Source: Fragum whitleyi (taxonomy: Eukaryota > Mollusca > Bivalvia > Cardiida > Cardiidae). From it: a stretch of DNA of 64,000 nt. The position numbers and the translations under genes were made by a program. Below are positions 25,501-37,690 of this stretch, piece by piece (position 1 is the first letter of the stretch; every line of letters begins with the position of its first letter). The notes under the pieces are model-generated. The model worked only from the letters and a program-made list of their open reading frames with translations. It ran no database searches and was not told the DNA's origin. The stretch spans positions 32,518,708 to 32,582,707 of the forward strand of contig OX411559.1 in the NCBI GenBank assembly GCA_948146395.1, in the 5' to 3' direction.

Positions 25501-27378
25501 TTAGAAATAAAGATGTAAGCTTGACTTTACCCCCTCTTATCTGTACCTTGTTGCATATTATATATATTCATAATAATGTACACGTACATAGACACGTTGG
25601 TAGTTCACTTCAAAAGTAACGTAACTACAGATTAAATCTATGTACATTTACAAGCATTTACCCGAACGGATGAAATTGAAATTCGGTCGTATTTGTTTCA
25701 TTATACCGTAACTGCAGCCTTGTCCAAAATGTAGTTACGTTGTTTTTGAAATAAAAATAAGCATATAGATTTCTACGTAAGTGGTCGTGATAATTTAGCT
25801 ACCAATAGTTGCTATAGTGACCAATGGGTGCTGCATATTTATGTGCATTGAAAGGGAGTTTTAGTCGAAAACTTGTATTATCTTCACTTTTTCTTAACAA
25901 TATTCATGTAGCTTTCGGGATTTGTAAAATATAAGCATTTATACTAAGATTACCGGTCTTTTCGAGAGGTAGGTGCCACTGTTCTATTTAATGTAAAAAT
26001 GTATTCGAATATTTTCAGAGATTTTTTATTCAACTTTAAGAATTTTGAAATAATGATAAGAAGTGAGTAAAATTAAGCACTTTGAAAACATCTAAGAACT
26101 CTATAAAATAGGGGATTACCGTTTGTTTCGGTGTAAGATCGTTTTATATTTCATTGAAATTGAGTGAACAACAAAAGCTATACATTAATGATTGGCGGAC
26201 CCAAGAATGAAAATATAGCATTTGTTATCATTATATGTATGATTGTACTTGTACAATCGGAATGGTTAGCTCAAAGCCCGGTGTAACAGTGTAACGTGTC
26301 CCCCTGGGTAACGTGTCCCCGGGGACAGGTTACCCCGGGGTAACGTGTCCCCCCCTGGGGTAACGTGTCCCCCCCCATGGAAAACATTATTTCTTATCAA
26401 AATTTTAATATTTCATTCATGCTATTTTGTATATCTCTAAATCAATTTAAAAAAGACATATAAAAAGAATACCTGTAATTTTTGAGTGGTTTTCAATTCC
26501 TCAAACCAAAATATAATTTACTTACTATGATTTTCTTATCAAATCTATTTTCCTTTTTTTTTTTTTAATTATTATAGTAATCAATCTTGGTATATTATGC
26601 AAATATTTGAAAGTTTAATGAAAAAAATATAAAAAAAAAATCTTTAGTGGGGGGACATGTTACCCCGGGGTAACCTGTCCCCCTATTAAAAATGCTTTTA
26701 TCCATTTGATTTCACCTTCCAGTCATTCATTTTTCTGAAGAAATTATCATATGATATTCATTGAATAATATTTCATTATTTTTTTTAAAAAAATTGATGC
26801 TTTTTTAAAAGAAAAAACTTAGCGCTTGCTTAATTTTTTGCAATATTACTTTTGCAATATCTAAAGTTTTTCCAAGTCCATATTTAGATTGTTAAATAGC
26901 ATTTATTAACATATCATGTTAATATTGCAGTTTTCATAAGAAAGCAACGTGACAAATTCATTCAATACTTCTTCTTTTGAAAGGGGGACAGGTTACCCAA
27001 GCCAGGGTAACATGTCCCCGGGGGACAGGTTACCCCAGGGTAACCTGTCCCCCTATTCCAAATACTTTTTTCATTAAAGATATCACCTTCCAGTCATTCA
27101 GTTGTGATATAATTAAGACTATAAAATAACTTTCAAATAAAAGAAATTGTTTTTGTAAACTTTTGTGAAAATTCCTGGTTAACATGTTAGCAATGTTTTC
27201 CCAGTCTGGGGTAACTTTTTTTAAGAGACAAGTAACCACAGATTGAAAAATCTTACATGTACCCAAAACAATTTAGAATAAATAAGAAAAAGAAAATATT
27301 TTGGTAAATTTGTGCACAGATCATTGTTGACAACCTTTTTAGAGGTGGGACAGGTTACCCAGGCCTGGGTAACCTGTC

Positions 27379-27410
27379 CCCCCCCCCCCCACCCCCCCCC
27401 CACCCCCCCG
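27379..27410. repeat. Poly-C tract
   Basis: C runs broken by single A, continuing a TAACCTGTCCC palindrome arm in the 4.49-kb element. Confidence 0.95.
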
Positions 27411-28374
27411 ACATACACATACACTCACAATAATAAATTTTCTTATAATTCTTATAAGTGAATAACTAATTTGTATAACAGTTTTGATATAAATGAGACT
27501 ATCAAACAGATTTCAAATAAAGAAAAATGTATTTGGAAGTTTTTTTTTGATAAATCCTTATTAACAACCTTTTTTTTGTTTTTGGTGAACGAACGTCGTT
27601 CACCAGTGTTATATACCATGTCAGGAAAATCCTGTTGGATGTTAATACATTTGAAATAAAGTAGCGCCTCTTAAAATTCAATTTAGAATCTTTCAACATT
27701 TTTCTCCACAAAATCACTTTTTATTTCTTTAATGGCGTGTTTCTAGTTTTCTTTATCAAGTGAAGATAATGAAAATTCGCATTGAAAAACACAATATGAT
27801 CTTGCAATGTTTATCAAGGGAATTTTTGATCGGCGTAAGCTTGTCGAGAGTTTAAAGCAAAAACAAAGTTTGTGTCTAAACACCGAAGAGACAGATACTA
27901 TGTTTTTAACCCAAGCCTTCGCTGGTGCAAGTTGTAGTAATTAGCCGGAAATACGTGTTTATCTAGGTCATGTCCTCTTGAACTTACATTCGGCAATACT
28001 CGGGCGATCTCCGACGGCTCCGAGTTAAATGTAGGTTACAGGAATCGGCCGAGTTGAGACGAATGACACATCAAGACACCTTGTGTCATTAGAACGCGGT
28101 CTTACATAACTTTTCAACTAACGACAGTCAGTCTCGAGACGGGTTTTAAGAATGATTCGACATGTGTTTTACATGTACAACTTTTCTTGTATCTTTTATT
28201 TGAATAGGGGTGAACGTCGCTCTTAAGATTTTTCTGTAAAATTGCGTTGGCTGAAGTAGGGCTTATTCCCAGCGAAAACGTTTCGTATTCGTCTATCTCA
28301 GAAGCGAATTTTGCCGAATACCAAATGCGACAGGCACGAGAGATATTTCATTAGGGCCATTCTACTTTGCATTT

Positions 28375-28665
28375 TTTATGCCCCTGTATCGAGAGATCGG
28401 GGGCATATTGTTTTACTCATGTCCGTCTGTCTGTCTGTCTGTCTATCCGTCTGTCCGTCCGTCCGTCTGTCCGTCCGTCTGTCCGAAAACTTAACCCGAA
28501 AACTTAACCTTTGCCTTTTCTCCAAAAGTATTTGACATACAAAGCTGTACACCAAAGTCAGGGTCATGTGACAAGGTCAAGGTCATGTGACAAGGTCAAG
28601 GTCATCTGTCAAGGTCAAACTTTAAAAAAATGCTGTTCCGGGGGCATTCGTGTTTCATTTCAATC
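28375..28665. repeat. Nested dispersed repeat with (CTGT)n tract
   Basis: Starts near TATGCCCCTGTATCGAGAG, carries GGGGGCATATTG, a CTGT/CCGT array (28424-28485), repeated AAGGTCA motifs (28559-28616) and a final GGGGGCATTCGTGTTTC. It lies inside the 4.49-kb element and looks like an older repeat embedded in it. Confidence 0.6.
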
Positions 28666-30776
28666 TGTAAAACCATATCAATTCAAAATTCTATTTGAAA
28701 ATTAAATAAATGATAGCTAAATATTCAACCCTAGATACCACTCCAATTGACGAGTATATATTGCCGTGGTCAAGGGGGGACCAGATCCGTCATGCACTTG
28801 TTTACAATTCGACAGGCGGGTTTAGTTGTTAAATTATTCGGAAAAGTCATTGCGTTTTTTACAGAAATCATAAAAATCTTAATCGATGAATAAAAACTGG
28901 TTCCATCCTTTCCAAAATACGTTTAGAATTGGTTAACTACAGTTTAAGAAAAAACTAGCTCCGAGAAGAAAAGTCTAATATCAGCCGCAATACTGTAATA
29001 AGATATCTATAGTGATAGATTTTACAAGCATCCAAACTCTTGAACGTAAACAATAGGTTCTCGTGCAAAAAATAAACCGACAATTGCAAGGATTCTCAAT
29101 TCTTATTGGGAGGAAAGTCGGGAGGAAAAAAACAGGGTATTATACTTAAACTATTTCTTCATGCAATTATTACCGCCCTTTAAAAAAAATAAACTTCTTA
29201 AATAAGATTCTTATTCGCTTTTGAAGTGGAAATTACGTTACAAAAATAATATTCATAAAGCCTGTAAGTATGCAATTTACTATGAAGCAATTATTTAATA
29301 CAAAAAGTTAGACTTTAATTTCTAAACCTTAAACAGAAATTATCTATGAATTATACTAATAAGGCACTAGACCTCCTTTCACCTATACTCGAATCCCAAC
29401 ACAGGCAGGAATTTTCAACTAGAAGTGAACTGGTAAATGCTACGGTAGAGACGATAAATAAACGGAAATACACACTTTAACCTATTCCTAAATATTTCTC
29501 ATCCTGCAGTGTTATAAAATTGAATAACGACATAAGTGTCAACCACGGAATTGGTTTTGGCTTCAGATATGATCAAAATGAATCTCTCAGGTTATGGTTC
29601 AAAATACTATTAATAAGTTAACAAATCATAACTTTAAACAATGAGTACAGTTTAGGACTGACTGATATTCATAGGTGTTTCTTTGGTTGGTACTCAAAGA
29701 CCTTTTCATCCTCTGAGAAGAAACAAAGATAGATAAAAAAAAAAGTTAAAACAAATACAACAAATTTACTTGAAATAAGCTTAAACATGATAACAATTAC
29801 TTTTGTAAAAACAAACACCATTGGATATAGGTTGAAGACAGTTTTAGATAGGATTAAATCGTTCTCTCCATTTATGTTTAATTAATAAATGTACCTATTT
29901 CAAGTGTGTAAAAGAAATTTTCACAGAGTAACAACTCATATTCTAACAAATATTTTTCTAACAGGATTTTCCCCATCTTTCCCTTTCTTTGAATTTGCAT
30001 TGAAATTTCCGAACAACGGAAATTTTGCCAAGACAATTCCCCACCCACTTTTTTTAAATTATTTTTACATTCATAGTTTCTCTTTTCTAATTGAATTCAA
30101 TATATAATTCTAGAATGCCATCAGGTTCGTTCACCATCAGTACTTTCAGTGCTTTGATTTCACTGGGTTAACAGGCCTGGGTAACATGTTTCAGAGGCAA
30201 GTGACCACAGTTATAAATCATAAATGTCATTGCTGACAGCATTTTTGGGGGTGGGACAGGTTACCCAAGCCTGGGTAACGTGTCCCCGGGGACAGGTTAC
30301 CCCAGCTTGGGTAACCTGTCCCACCCCCCAATTCACGTAAAAAGAAAAAATTCAAGAAAAAATTCATGTATTGAATAATTTTTCTAAGAACTAGATCATT
30401 CATAGATATGTTCATAGTCATGATGACATTTTACAATTATTTTTCTGAAAAAATAAAAAAAAAAAGTTTAATTGTTATAACACTTATCATGGAAAATATA
30501 AAAATCCTTCAGAACTGAAACAGTTCCCAAAGCAGATCAAAATTACATACAGATCAAAGAAAGAGACTTGTAACGCATAGAATAAAAATATCTTGGTAAA
30601 AGAAATGTGACTAAATATTGGTTTACAATAACTGTAGGGGGGGACAGGTTACCCCAGGGGGGGACAGGTTACCCCGGCTGATTTCTAGGGTAACGTGTCC
30701 CCGGGGACAGGTTACCCCGGGGTAACCTGTCCCCGGGGACACGTTACCCAGGGGACAGGTTACCCTGGGACACCGG

Positions 30777-31285
30777 CTCGAACGTGATAAGGCCATTGGT
30801 TCAAGCACCTGAATGGTAGCGACTGCAAAATTCTCTTTGTCGTTGACATGTATGATTTATAAAATACTGTAAATGAATTTTCCAAACTGAGCTTTGACGT
30901 AGGTGCCGAGTCCATTAGGTTACACTCCTGTCTGTTTTGGCCGTGCTAAATGATATAGTAAATTAGCAGATTTTGACAGTCTGTAGCTCCTTTAAAAAAA
31001 CAAATTTGGGCTAAATAATTCAGTGCGGCTTAAAGGGCTTTTTTATGCTCTTGAATATCACATTGAGGTCGTTGTACCATGAAATAGTAAGGTTAGAAAA
31101 AATGGTGTGCTCCTTTTGCAACATTGTTTTTATGTTTAAATAACAGTTAAGTGCTTGAAATGAGGTTCAGCCAACTGCCTGACCTTTGCTACATTGCATG
31201 CATAGTTCTTAATGAATCTAAGTGGGAAATATTTTTTCTGAGAGCCTTACCTTTGATTGTTGTTCCCAAGTAAGGAAACTCTTTT
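30777..31285. repeat. Right part of composite repeat (copy A)
   Basis: Continues the repeat left at 26236-26281. It matches 41020-41525 and includes the GGTTACACTCCTGTCTG terminus at 30923 and GAGGTCGTTGTACC. The similarity to copy B stops near 31285, where another repeat begins, so the MITE right half is missing. Confidence 0.8.
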
Positions 31286-32427
31286 TTACCTCCGCCCATA
31301 ACATACTTATTTTTCATCCGATCACAATGATTTTTGCTAGACTGATGAAGGGTCACTCAAGGATCATTCCAGTGAATTTTAGTTGATATCCATCGATTAG
31401 ATTCTGAGAAAATGATTTTGAACTTTTCCACAATAAAACATAGAGAGAAATGACCTCCGCCTATTGAATACATATTTTCTTCAAATCACTTTTTTTGTTG
31501 CCTGATAAATGGTTTATTCAAGGATCATTCCAGTGATATTTTGTTGAAATCAACCAATTACAATCTGAGAAAATGATTTTGAAAGTTTCCACAATATAAC
31601 ATACAGAGAAATGACCGCCGCCCATAACATATATAGAATACATATTTTTCGTCCGATCACAATATTTTCAGTGAAAATTGGTTGATATCCACCAAAAACA
31701 ATCTGAGAAAATGATTTTGAAAGTTTCCACAATATAACATACAGAGAAATGACCGCCGCCCATAACATATAGAATACATATTTTTCGTCCGATCACAATA
31801 TTTTCAGTGAAAATTGGTTGATATCCACCAATTACAATCTGAGAAAATGATTTTGAAAGTTTCCACAATATAACATACAGAGAAATGACCGCCGCCCATA
31901 ACATATAGAATACATATTTTTCGTCCGATCATAATATTTTCAGTGAAAATTGGTTGATATCCACCGATTACAATCTGAGAAAATGATTTTGAAAGTTTCC
32001 ACAATATAACATACAGAGAAATGACCGCCGCCCATAACATATAGAATACATATTTTTCGTCCGATCACAATAATTCTTTTGGTAGACAGATTAAGAGTCA
32101 ACCAAGGATCATTCATGTAAAATTCAATTGTTATCCATCAATTAGAATCTAAGAAAAACTCACTTTTTACTATGTTTGGAAATTAGCCACGCCCATTAAA
32201 TCCATGTTTTTCATTTGATTAAAATTTCTTAAACATCTTTGAAAGAGGGTCACCCAAGGATCATTCCTGTGAAGTTTGGCTGAAATTCATCCAGTAGTTT
32301 CTGAGGAGAAGATATTCAAAGAAAAAGTTAACGACCGGACGCAGGGACGGACTGACGGACGGACGCACGACGGAAACAACGCCATGACAATAGCTCCAGT
32401 GGCCTTCGGCCAGTGGAGCTAAAAAAC
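31286..32427 (+). repeat. Dispersed repeat with internal 136-bp tandem array
   Basis: A molluscan-style dispersed repeat built from CCGCCCATAAC, TTTTTCGTCCGATCACAAT, GATATCCACC and AATCTGAGAAAATGATTTTG, ending GGCCTTCGGCCAGTGGAGCT. The same family, reversed, begins at 48485 and continues to about 54190. Confidence 0.7.
31540..32075. repeat. 136-bp tandem repeat, about four copies
   Basis: ATGACCGCCGCCCATAACAT recurs at 31611, 31749, 31885 and 32021; the last three are almost identical. Open frames of 72-78 codons on the minus strand repeat the same peptide because of the array and are not genes. Confidence 0.92.
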
Positions 32428-32799
32428 TTTAACCTTATGCGGACGCCGACACCGACATCCAAGGGTATGACAATAGCTCTTCCGAGACTTTCGTCCCAGG
32501 CGAGGAAAAAAGCGAACGTCAAAGAGAATGGTCGCTTAATACACGATTTGTTTACAAAGGGGAAACATGAATTTTATCAAATTTCTCAAAACTCCTATGT
32601 TATTTAAACTCAATAGCTTCATCACATTGAGACGACTCTGGTGAGGTTTAACAACATAGGATTCATTTTCAATGATCTATAGATGGTCGCTTAATAGAGA
32701 TGGTCGCTCGAGCAAGATTGGTCGTTTTTAAAAGAAACGAAAATCCTACCGATGGTCTATATATCTTTGTATATAATATATATGTAAAACGTCTTGCGA

Positions 32800-33072
32800 C
32801 TGATTGATTAATTTATTGAATGGACTTTTATGCCGCTTTCAACATTTTTTCAGTTATATCGCGGCGGCTGGAGCACCTAACAATGGTTTCCTGGTATTTC
32901 TCTCGCCAGTACAACCACCACATCCTTTCCTAGCCTATCCCACATAGGTCTGCGATTATCAACCCGTTGGTGAGACAAATAGTCTGAAACAATGAGTGTC
33001 GCCGTCGGGGATCGAACCCGGGACCTCTTGTTTGACAGTCCGACGCGCTACAAACTGCGCTATGATGGCGGC
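32800..33072 (-). mobile_element. Full-length tRNA-derived SINE (minus)
   Basis: On the minus strand it begins GCCGCCATCATAGCGCAG (box A region) and has GGTTCGATCCCC (box B), then a GTTGATAATCGCAGACCTAT central block and a short AATC tail. AACGTCTTGCGA flanks both ends (32788-32799, 33073-33084), and copy A has the single empty copy at 19275-19286. It is non-coding, transcribed by RNA polymerase III if active, and mobilised by a LINE. Confidence 0.9.
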
Positions 33073-33831
33073 AACGTCTTGCGAAAAGGGGCCGCCAGGG
33101 AAATGCGTTAAGTATCGACCTTTGTCAAACTGTGCAGATTGCGCAGGCTGACTAGAGTAGAAACTTTTCGTGCTTGACCAATTTACTGAATCTAGATTTG
33201 TCATTCTACCTTTATGTAAATGACATTAGGAAATGCGATCGACGGTGACTCTCAATGAGAAGCGATCTCTTTTTCAAATAACATTATTTATTTTCCGGGA
33301 GTCAAAGAGATTTTCTTTTTTTGCGGCACACTTTATATATATACGGGAAATCACCGACGGCACCCTTTATCAAGTCGGGTGAATTACTTTCAAGTCGGGG
33401 CCTAGTATTAGTAATGAGACAAAGATATTTTTTAAAATAAAAAAAATCACTTCGGTTAACCCGTGAATGATAGATAGTGTAATATAACAAAATACAGGTA
33501 GATACAAAATATCTTTTACAGAACCCAACAACTTGGTGTAAAGTAGAAAAATAATCTTAATACATTATTAACATTAACATTTGCCATTTTTTTTCAGAAG
33601 ATAAAAACGTATAAAAAGGCGAAGAAATAGAATATGTCATTATGTTCCATGATTCTGGTAAAAACTGTTTCATATCTCGGTTTCTAATAAAATTCTTAGA
33701 TGAAATTGTTGGAAATGTCATGCACAGGCATCATCTTATCATTTTATTTTCATTATATTTGACACTTCAAAGGAAAGGAATTCATGAAACCGAATTCATT
33801 AAAATAAGTTTTGGTAGGGAGATATAAATCT

Positions 33832-34310
33832 ATAATTGCAATCCAATAAACTAAAGAATTCTGATTGGTTTAAATCCCAACTAAGACCGGCCATGCCGTT
33901 TTCGTTTAAAAATACAGACTAACTGGGTAGAAACAAGTTTTTCGTCATAAGTACCTCTACGAATTTTAAAGTTGTCGTTTATTTGTGTATCATTTGTTTT
34001 ACTTTATGACATTTCACTTCGATAGCGAGATAAAAAATTCACGATCTAAAAATAGATTGTGTAATCTATACGCGCAGAAAGAAGACTTGAAGCTTTAATG
34101 TTTAGCCGAGTATTTTAATAGTTTCTTCGATCTAGAGGATTGCAATTATAAGGGACGAGTGTCTTTTTCACTGCGTTTATTGGGGTATAAAGTGTAATTG
34201 CCTTAGTACATGGCTCAAACATAACGCCCTACGGGCGTTATTTGCCATGTGCTAAGGCAATTTCACTTAATACCCCAATAACGCAGTGAAAAAGACACTC
34301 ACCCCTATAG
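33832..34310. mobile_element. Two adjoining MITEs inserted in copy B
   Basis: Copy A reads straight through at 20878. The left part (33832-34153) has inverted ends ATAATTGCAATCC and GGATTGCAATTAT. The right part (34154-34310) is a hairpin whose arms contain GAGTGTCTTTTTCACTGCG and its complement around CCCTACGGGCG. Whether it is one composite or two insertions is unclear. Confidence 0.7.
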
Positions 34311-34349
34311 AAGACGTTAAGCTACAGATAAGAATATCGTGATATTGAC

Positions 34350-35715
34350 AACATGAATGGATTTGGAATGAATTTGAATATGTGTGTGGAATTGGTGTTC
34401 ATAGAAATTTAAGGGAGTTAAGCAAATATTGCTAATTTTGTTCAGGATGAGTAAAACTAGCGATATTGATTATGTCCCTTTGATTTAATAGGCATACAGA
34501 TTCTATGGAAAGCTTTCTATGTTTTCACGGATCCATTATGGGCTTACAAAATGCAATTATGTTAGTGAGCTCACGGATCATATCTACCCGTATTGTTGTT
34601 GATCTTATTAATTGAGTGATTTTTTAGCGTTTTGGGATGGTTTGGTAAGTGTTTGGAATGCCCACTTACGGACAAATAATGCTTTATCGTTTGAAACGGA
34701 TTTGGAATGGCTGAAGACATTGGGCGTGGTCAGCAATTAATTGCTTCTTACAGCTAAGAAAATCTTCAAAATCACAAGATAAATGAATAAGGAATGTTTA
34801 TGAATGAGGGTGTGGGTCGAGTTTCGGAATGATTTTCAAGGGAGGTAAAACATAATCGATAATTTCGTCCAATTGGACGAAATTAGCGATACATTTACCT
34901 CCCCTTAATGAAATCTACATATTTTTCTGATTTTTTCTGTCAAATCAGATGCTTAAAAGTAAACACCAGTCAATAAATCATGCAATCATTTGACCAATTT
35001 CATTAAAATGTTGACCATTATGAACGATTTTGAAGCGATATGAACAGTGTCGGAGAGGGTTTTTTTGAGTGATAAGAGCAAGAGCGAGTGTTTTGAGTGA
35101 ATGATTTGGACGCTGAGCGAGAGATTTTGAAATGTTTTGATCGATAAGAGCGTCAATATCACGATGTTACTAACGTATAAATAATCCCCCTTGTTACATT
35201 CGTTAAATGATCTTGTATTTTTTAATTTTCTTCTAAAATGTTGTTGAAATTTAAAATGTCTTTAATCGACAAAATGGACTTGTCGATGACAGTTGAATAC
35301 ATTTCGTTTCTAATAAAACCATTCTTAATCGCTCATTCAGCGCTCAATTATTTCATTCAAAATATTTCTCAAATCATTCAAAAACGCTCCAAAATTGATC
35401 AGAACGCTTCGAACTAGTTCATAATGATCAACATTTCACTTAAATCGAACAAATGATTGAATCTTTTTTATTATCCGGAATGTGGATTCCAAAGGGTTAA
35501 ATAATGCAGCAAAAATTACAAACAAGAAAGAAGGTTTACTGTTTTAAAGGGCGGTTAAAGAATACGTTAATTCGTTCAGATTATCAATAATGTATTACCT
35601 CCCCTAAATTTCTATCAAGACCCACTCCTCTCAATTATTCAATTTCAAGCCGAAATCATTCCAAAATCATTCACCCTATCAATTTGGCGATGTCAATAAC
35701 TTTTAATATATATAA
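34350..35715. mobile_element. ACCTCC-family MITEs (copy B)
   Basis: At least three copies or parts (about 34350-34745, 34770-35175, 35310-35715). The middle one includes a clean hairpin of ATAATTTCGTCCA and its complement at about 34856-34886. In copy A the middle copy is reduced, so the two duplicates differ here. Confidence 0.6.
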
Positions 35716-36086
35716 CTGTAACTGAAATATAAGAGGTGAAACCGCTCCCATCTAGATTACGAGCCAACGCGTGTCAATTCTAACAATGTACGCAAAGCAA
35801 AGACTGTTGTCAGCCTGTGCATCCAAACAGACCGACCACATTCTTTACTATAGGCTCTGTCAGGGACTCTCAATATACATATGTTACTCTTGAAAGGGGA
35901 CCATGTTACTCGTGAAAGGGGACCATCCGAGTAGTAGGTAAACTGTCGACCATTGTCAGACTGCGCATACAGCGCAGGCTGACAAGGGTCGAAACTTTTC
36001 GCTTTTTGCTAATTTTCTAAATGTAGAATGAACAATCTAAATTTCCATTAAAGAATACTTAAAATACGACCTCTGATTGGCCAGTT

Positions 36087-36584
36087 TTAAGACAAGTCAC
36101 AGTCACATGACCCACAATCACATCCGCCATCGCCACAGTCGCAGAAATTACAATTACATCCGTTACAATCGCAGCATCCGTCGCCGTCAGAGTCACATGA
36201 ACAACAATGAAGGCAGCAAAACAGCGCAACGATGTCGCAGCCGGTGTCATCTATAAATGGGTCGGCGCCCGATGACGTAGTGTTACTATTTTTAGTGGAT
36301 TTACTCGAACTTTTGAGCACCGATTTACTTTGTTTCGATTCGTAAACAGTTTGAGCAAAATCAGTTGCTGTTTGTTCCCTCATTTCTTTTTGTTCTTCCC
36401 TCTTTCGCCTGTCGTGTTCTTCTTGTTTTAGAATTTCGTCGTCATTTTCGAATTTTGCCCAATTATCCTGACTGGATGTTTGTAATTGGATTCCTCCTGG
36501 ATCGACAAACGAGTCCTCGAACCCGGGTTGTTCGGTTACGGCCGTATTTGATTTTGGTTGCGTAGTAATTGTACCGTTTTCCAT
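36087..36584 (-). CDS. Cysteine-rich protein, copy B
   Basis: Predicted 165-residue protein, function unknown, with the same layout as the gene at 22067: polar N-terminus with TTQP, charged helix-like segment, Ser/Lys/Thr-rich linker, and a tail with 17 Cys ending CDCDLS. Start chosen at the ATG at 36584, 30-odd bases after the exon's CAG acceptor (about 36632). Relative to copy A I count five substitutions (S13N, an Asp-to-Lys near 44, a Thr-to-Ala near 73, Gly-to-Ser near 95, Leu-to-Ile near 118), no frame change and all Cys kept. By contrast the flanks carry many indels, which suggests selection on the protein. The downstream flank differs from copy A after about 36066, so the two genes may have different 3' untranslated regions. 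Confidence 0.75.
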   Translation of the reverse strand: MENGTITTQPKSNTAVTEQPGFEDSFVDPGGIQLQTSSQDNWAKFENDDEILKQEEHDRRKREEQKEMREQTATDFAQTVYESKQSKSVLKSSSKSTKNSNTTSSGADPFIDDTGCDIVALFCCLHCCSCDSDGDGCCDCNGCNCNFCDCGDGGCDCGSCDCDLS

Positions 36585-36884
36585 ATCGTTCAATCTGTCA
36601 TGGTTTCAAGGCTACCATACAAGTAATCTGAAATAAGAAAAAAACAAACTTAAAGTTGACGTCAAAAAGAGATTTTTGATGTGCACATTTATTTTGGTAT
36701 TCATTTGTATAATGACAGGGTCCTTATGCACTCATCTGTAATATTAATTGTTCTAAGCAGCTAATAGAGCCCAAAACCTCTAAAAGATACTTGGAATATG
36801 AGCCTGTGCACGACATTTCCAACAATTTCACTGAAGCGCAAAGCAAACTTAAAGCCTTTTGCAAGCCGGTAAACTGTAAGTAAC

Positions 36885-37690
36885 ATCTTGAAATTGACGC
36901 TCATTTCGATCAAACCCATTCTTAATCACTCACTCAACGCTTTATTCATCAATTCTAAGACGTAAAGTCACTTAAACCATTCAAGGAATCTAAAATCCTT
37001 CAAAAATGATTTATATAAGTTAATAATGATCAACAATTCTTTCCAAATAAAGTTACTTACATCGTGAAATTGACATTTTTCTCAATCAAAACCATTCTAA
37101 ATCACTCACTCAGCGCTCCATTCACTCATTCCAAACATTCAATCAAATCGATCAAAAACGATCCAAATGACTAAAAAATATACAAGCAACAGCTACATTA
37201 AAAAAATTATATAAATGGGAAAAAATCACGATTTCACTGCCATAATTGGAATTGTTAGCGTCTAATTGGTTCTTGATGAATTAGAAAGGTATTTATAGAA
37301 CTTCTATGCAAAATGTTTTTGGAATGAAATTGAATGAGTGTGTGGGGCGAGTTTTGTATGAAATTCAAGGGAGGTAGTCCAATATCGCTAATTTTGATCA
37401 AATGAACAAAATTAGCTATATTGGTTACCTCCCTTTAATAAAATATACATATTTTTCTGTTTGAGGGGTCTTCATTGCCGATCCACACACTTTTAAACAC
37501 ACACCAGAAAAAAAACGCAGAATAATTAAATGTTGTTCGTCTCGACCGATCTTTAAATGATTTTTACAGATTTCGGACAGTTTTTGTTCGATTTGAGCGA
37601 GTATTTGGGATGAATGAATGGAGCGGAACGCTGAGTGAGCTATTTAGAATGGTTTGATGGGAATGAGTGTCAATTTCACAATACTTAAAT
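36885..37690. mobile_element. ACCTCC-family MITEs upstream of Cys-rich gene B
   Basis: A reversed partial copy and a forward copy with the CTAATTTTGATCAAATGAAC hairpin. It carries the empty site CTGAGTGAGC for the 162-bp insertion of copy A. Confidence 0.6.

Larger units (their letters stand above)
26282..30772. mobile_element. 4.49-kb element with GGGGACAGGTTACCCC palindromes, CCGG target duplication
   Basis: It splits a repeat that is uninterrupted at 40978-41765. The empty site there reads AAAGCCCGGCTCG, while here CCGG precedes base 26282 and follows base 30772. The left end, TGTAACAGTGTAACGTGTCC, and the reverse complement of the right end, TGTCCCAGGGTAACCTGTCC, are inverted repeats starting TGT and ending ACA. 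Palindromes of GGGGACAGGTTACCC with GGGTAACCTGTCCCC recur near 26300-26372, 26648-26685, 26983-27053, 27347-27382, 30253-30327 and 30638-30772. No open frame longer than about 80 codons and no recognisable transposase is present. It is a non-autonomous DNA element of uncertain superfamily. Confidence 0.8.
18915..31285. repeat. Segmental duplication, copy A (interrupted by a 4.5-kb insertion)
   Basis: Collinear with 32428-41520. Shared landmarks in order: TTCGTCTCAGGCGAGG, AAACGTCTTGCGAAA, a TTTTGGTAGGGAGATATAAA block, several MITEs, the Cys-rich gene, a trinucleotide array, CTACAGCTTGAATAA, a TCGTCTCGCTGAGACGATTC hairpin, and GCTCAAAGCCCGG. Copy A has insertions at 23633-23794, 24596-25175 and 26282-30772 that are absent from copy B. 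Confidence 0.85.

Noticed and set aside
28559..28616. Cluster of AAGGTCA motifs as nuclear-receptor response elements
   Set aside because: They belong to a dispersed repeat and recur by simple duplication; no gene lies nearby.
31550..32040. Three near-identical 72-78-codon frames
   Set aside because: The same frame repeated by the 136-bp tandem array.
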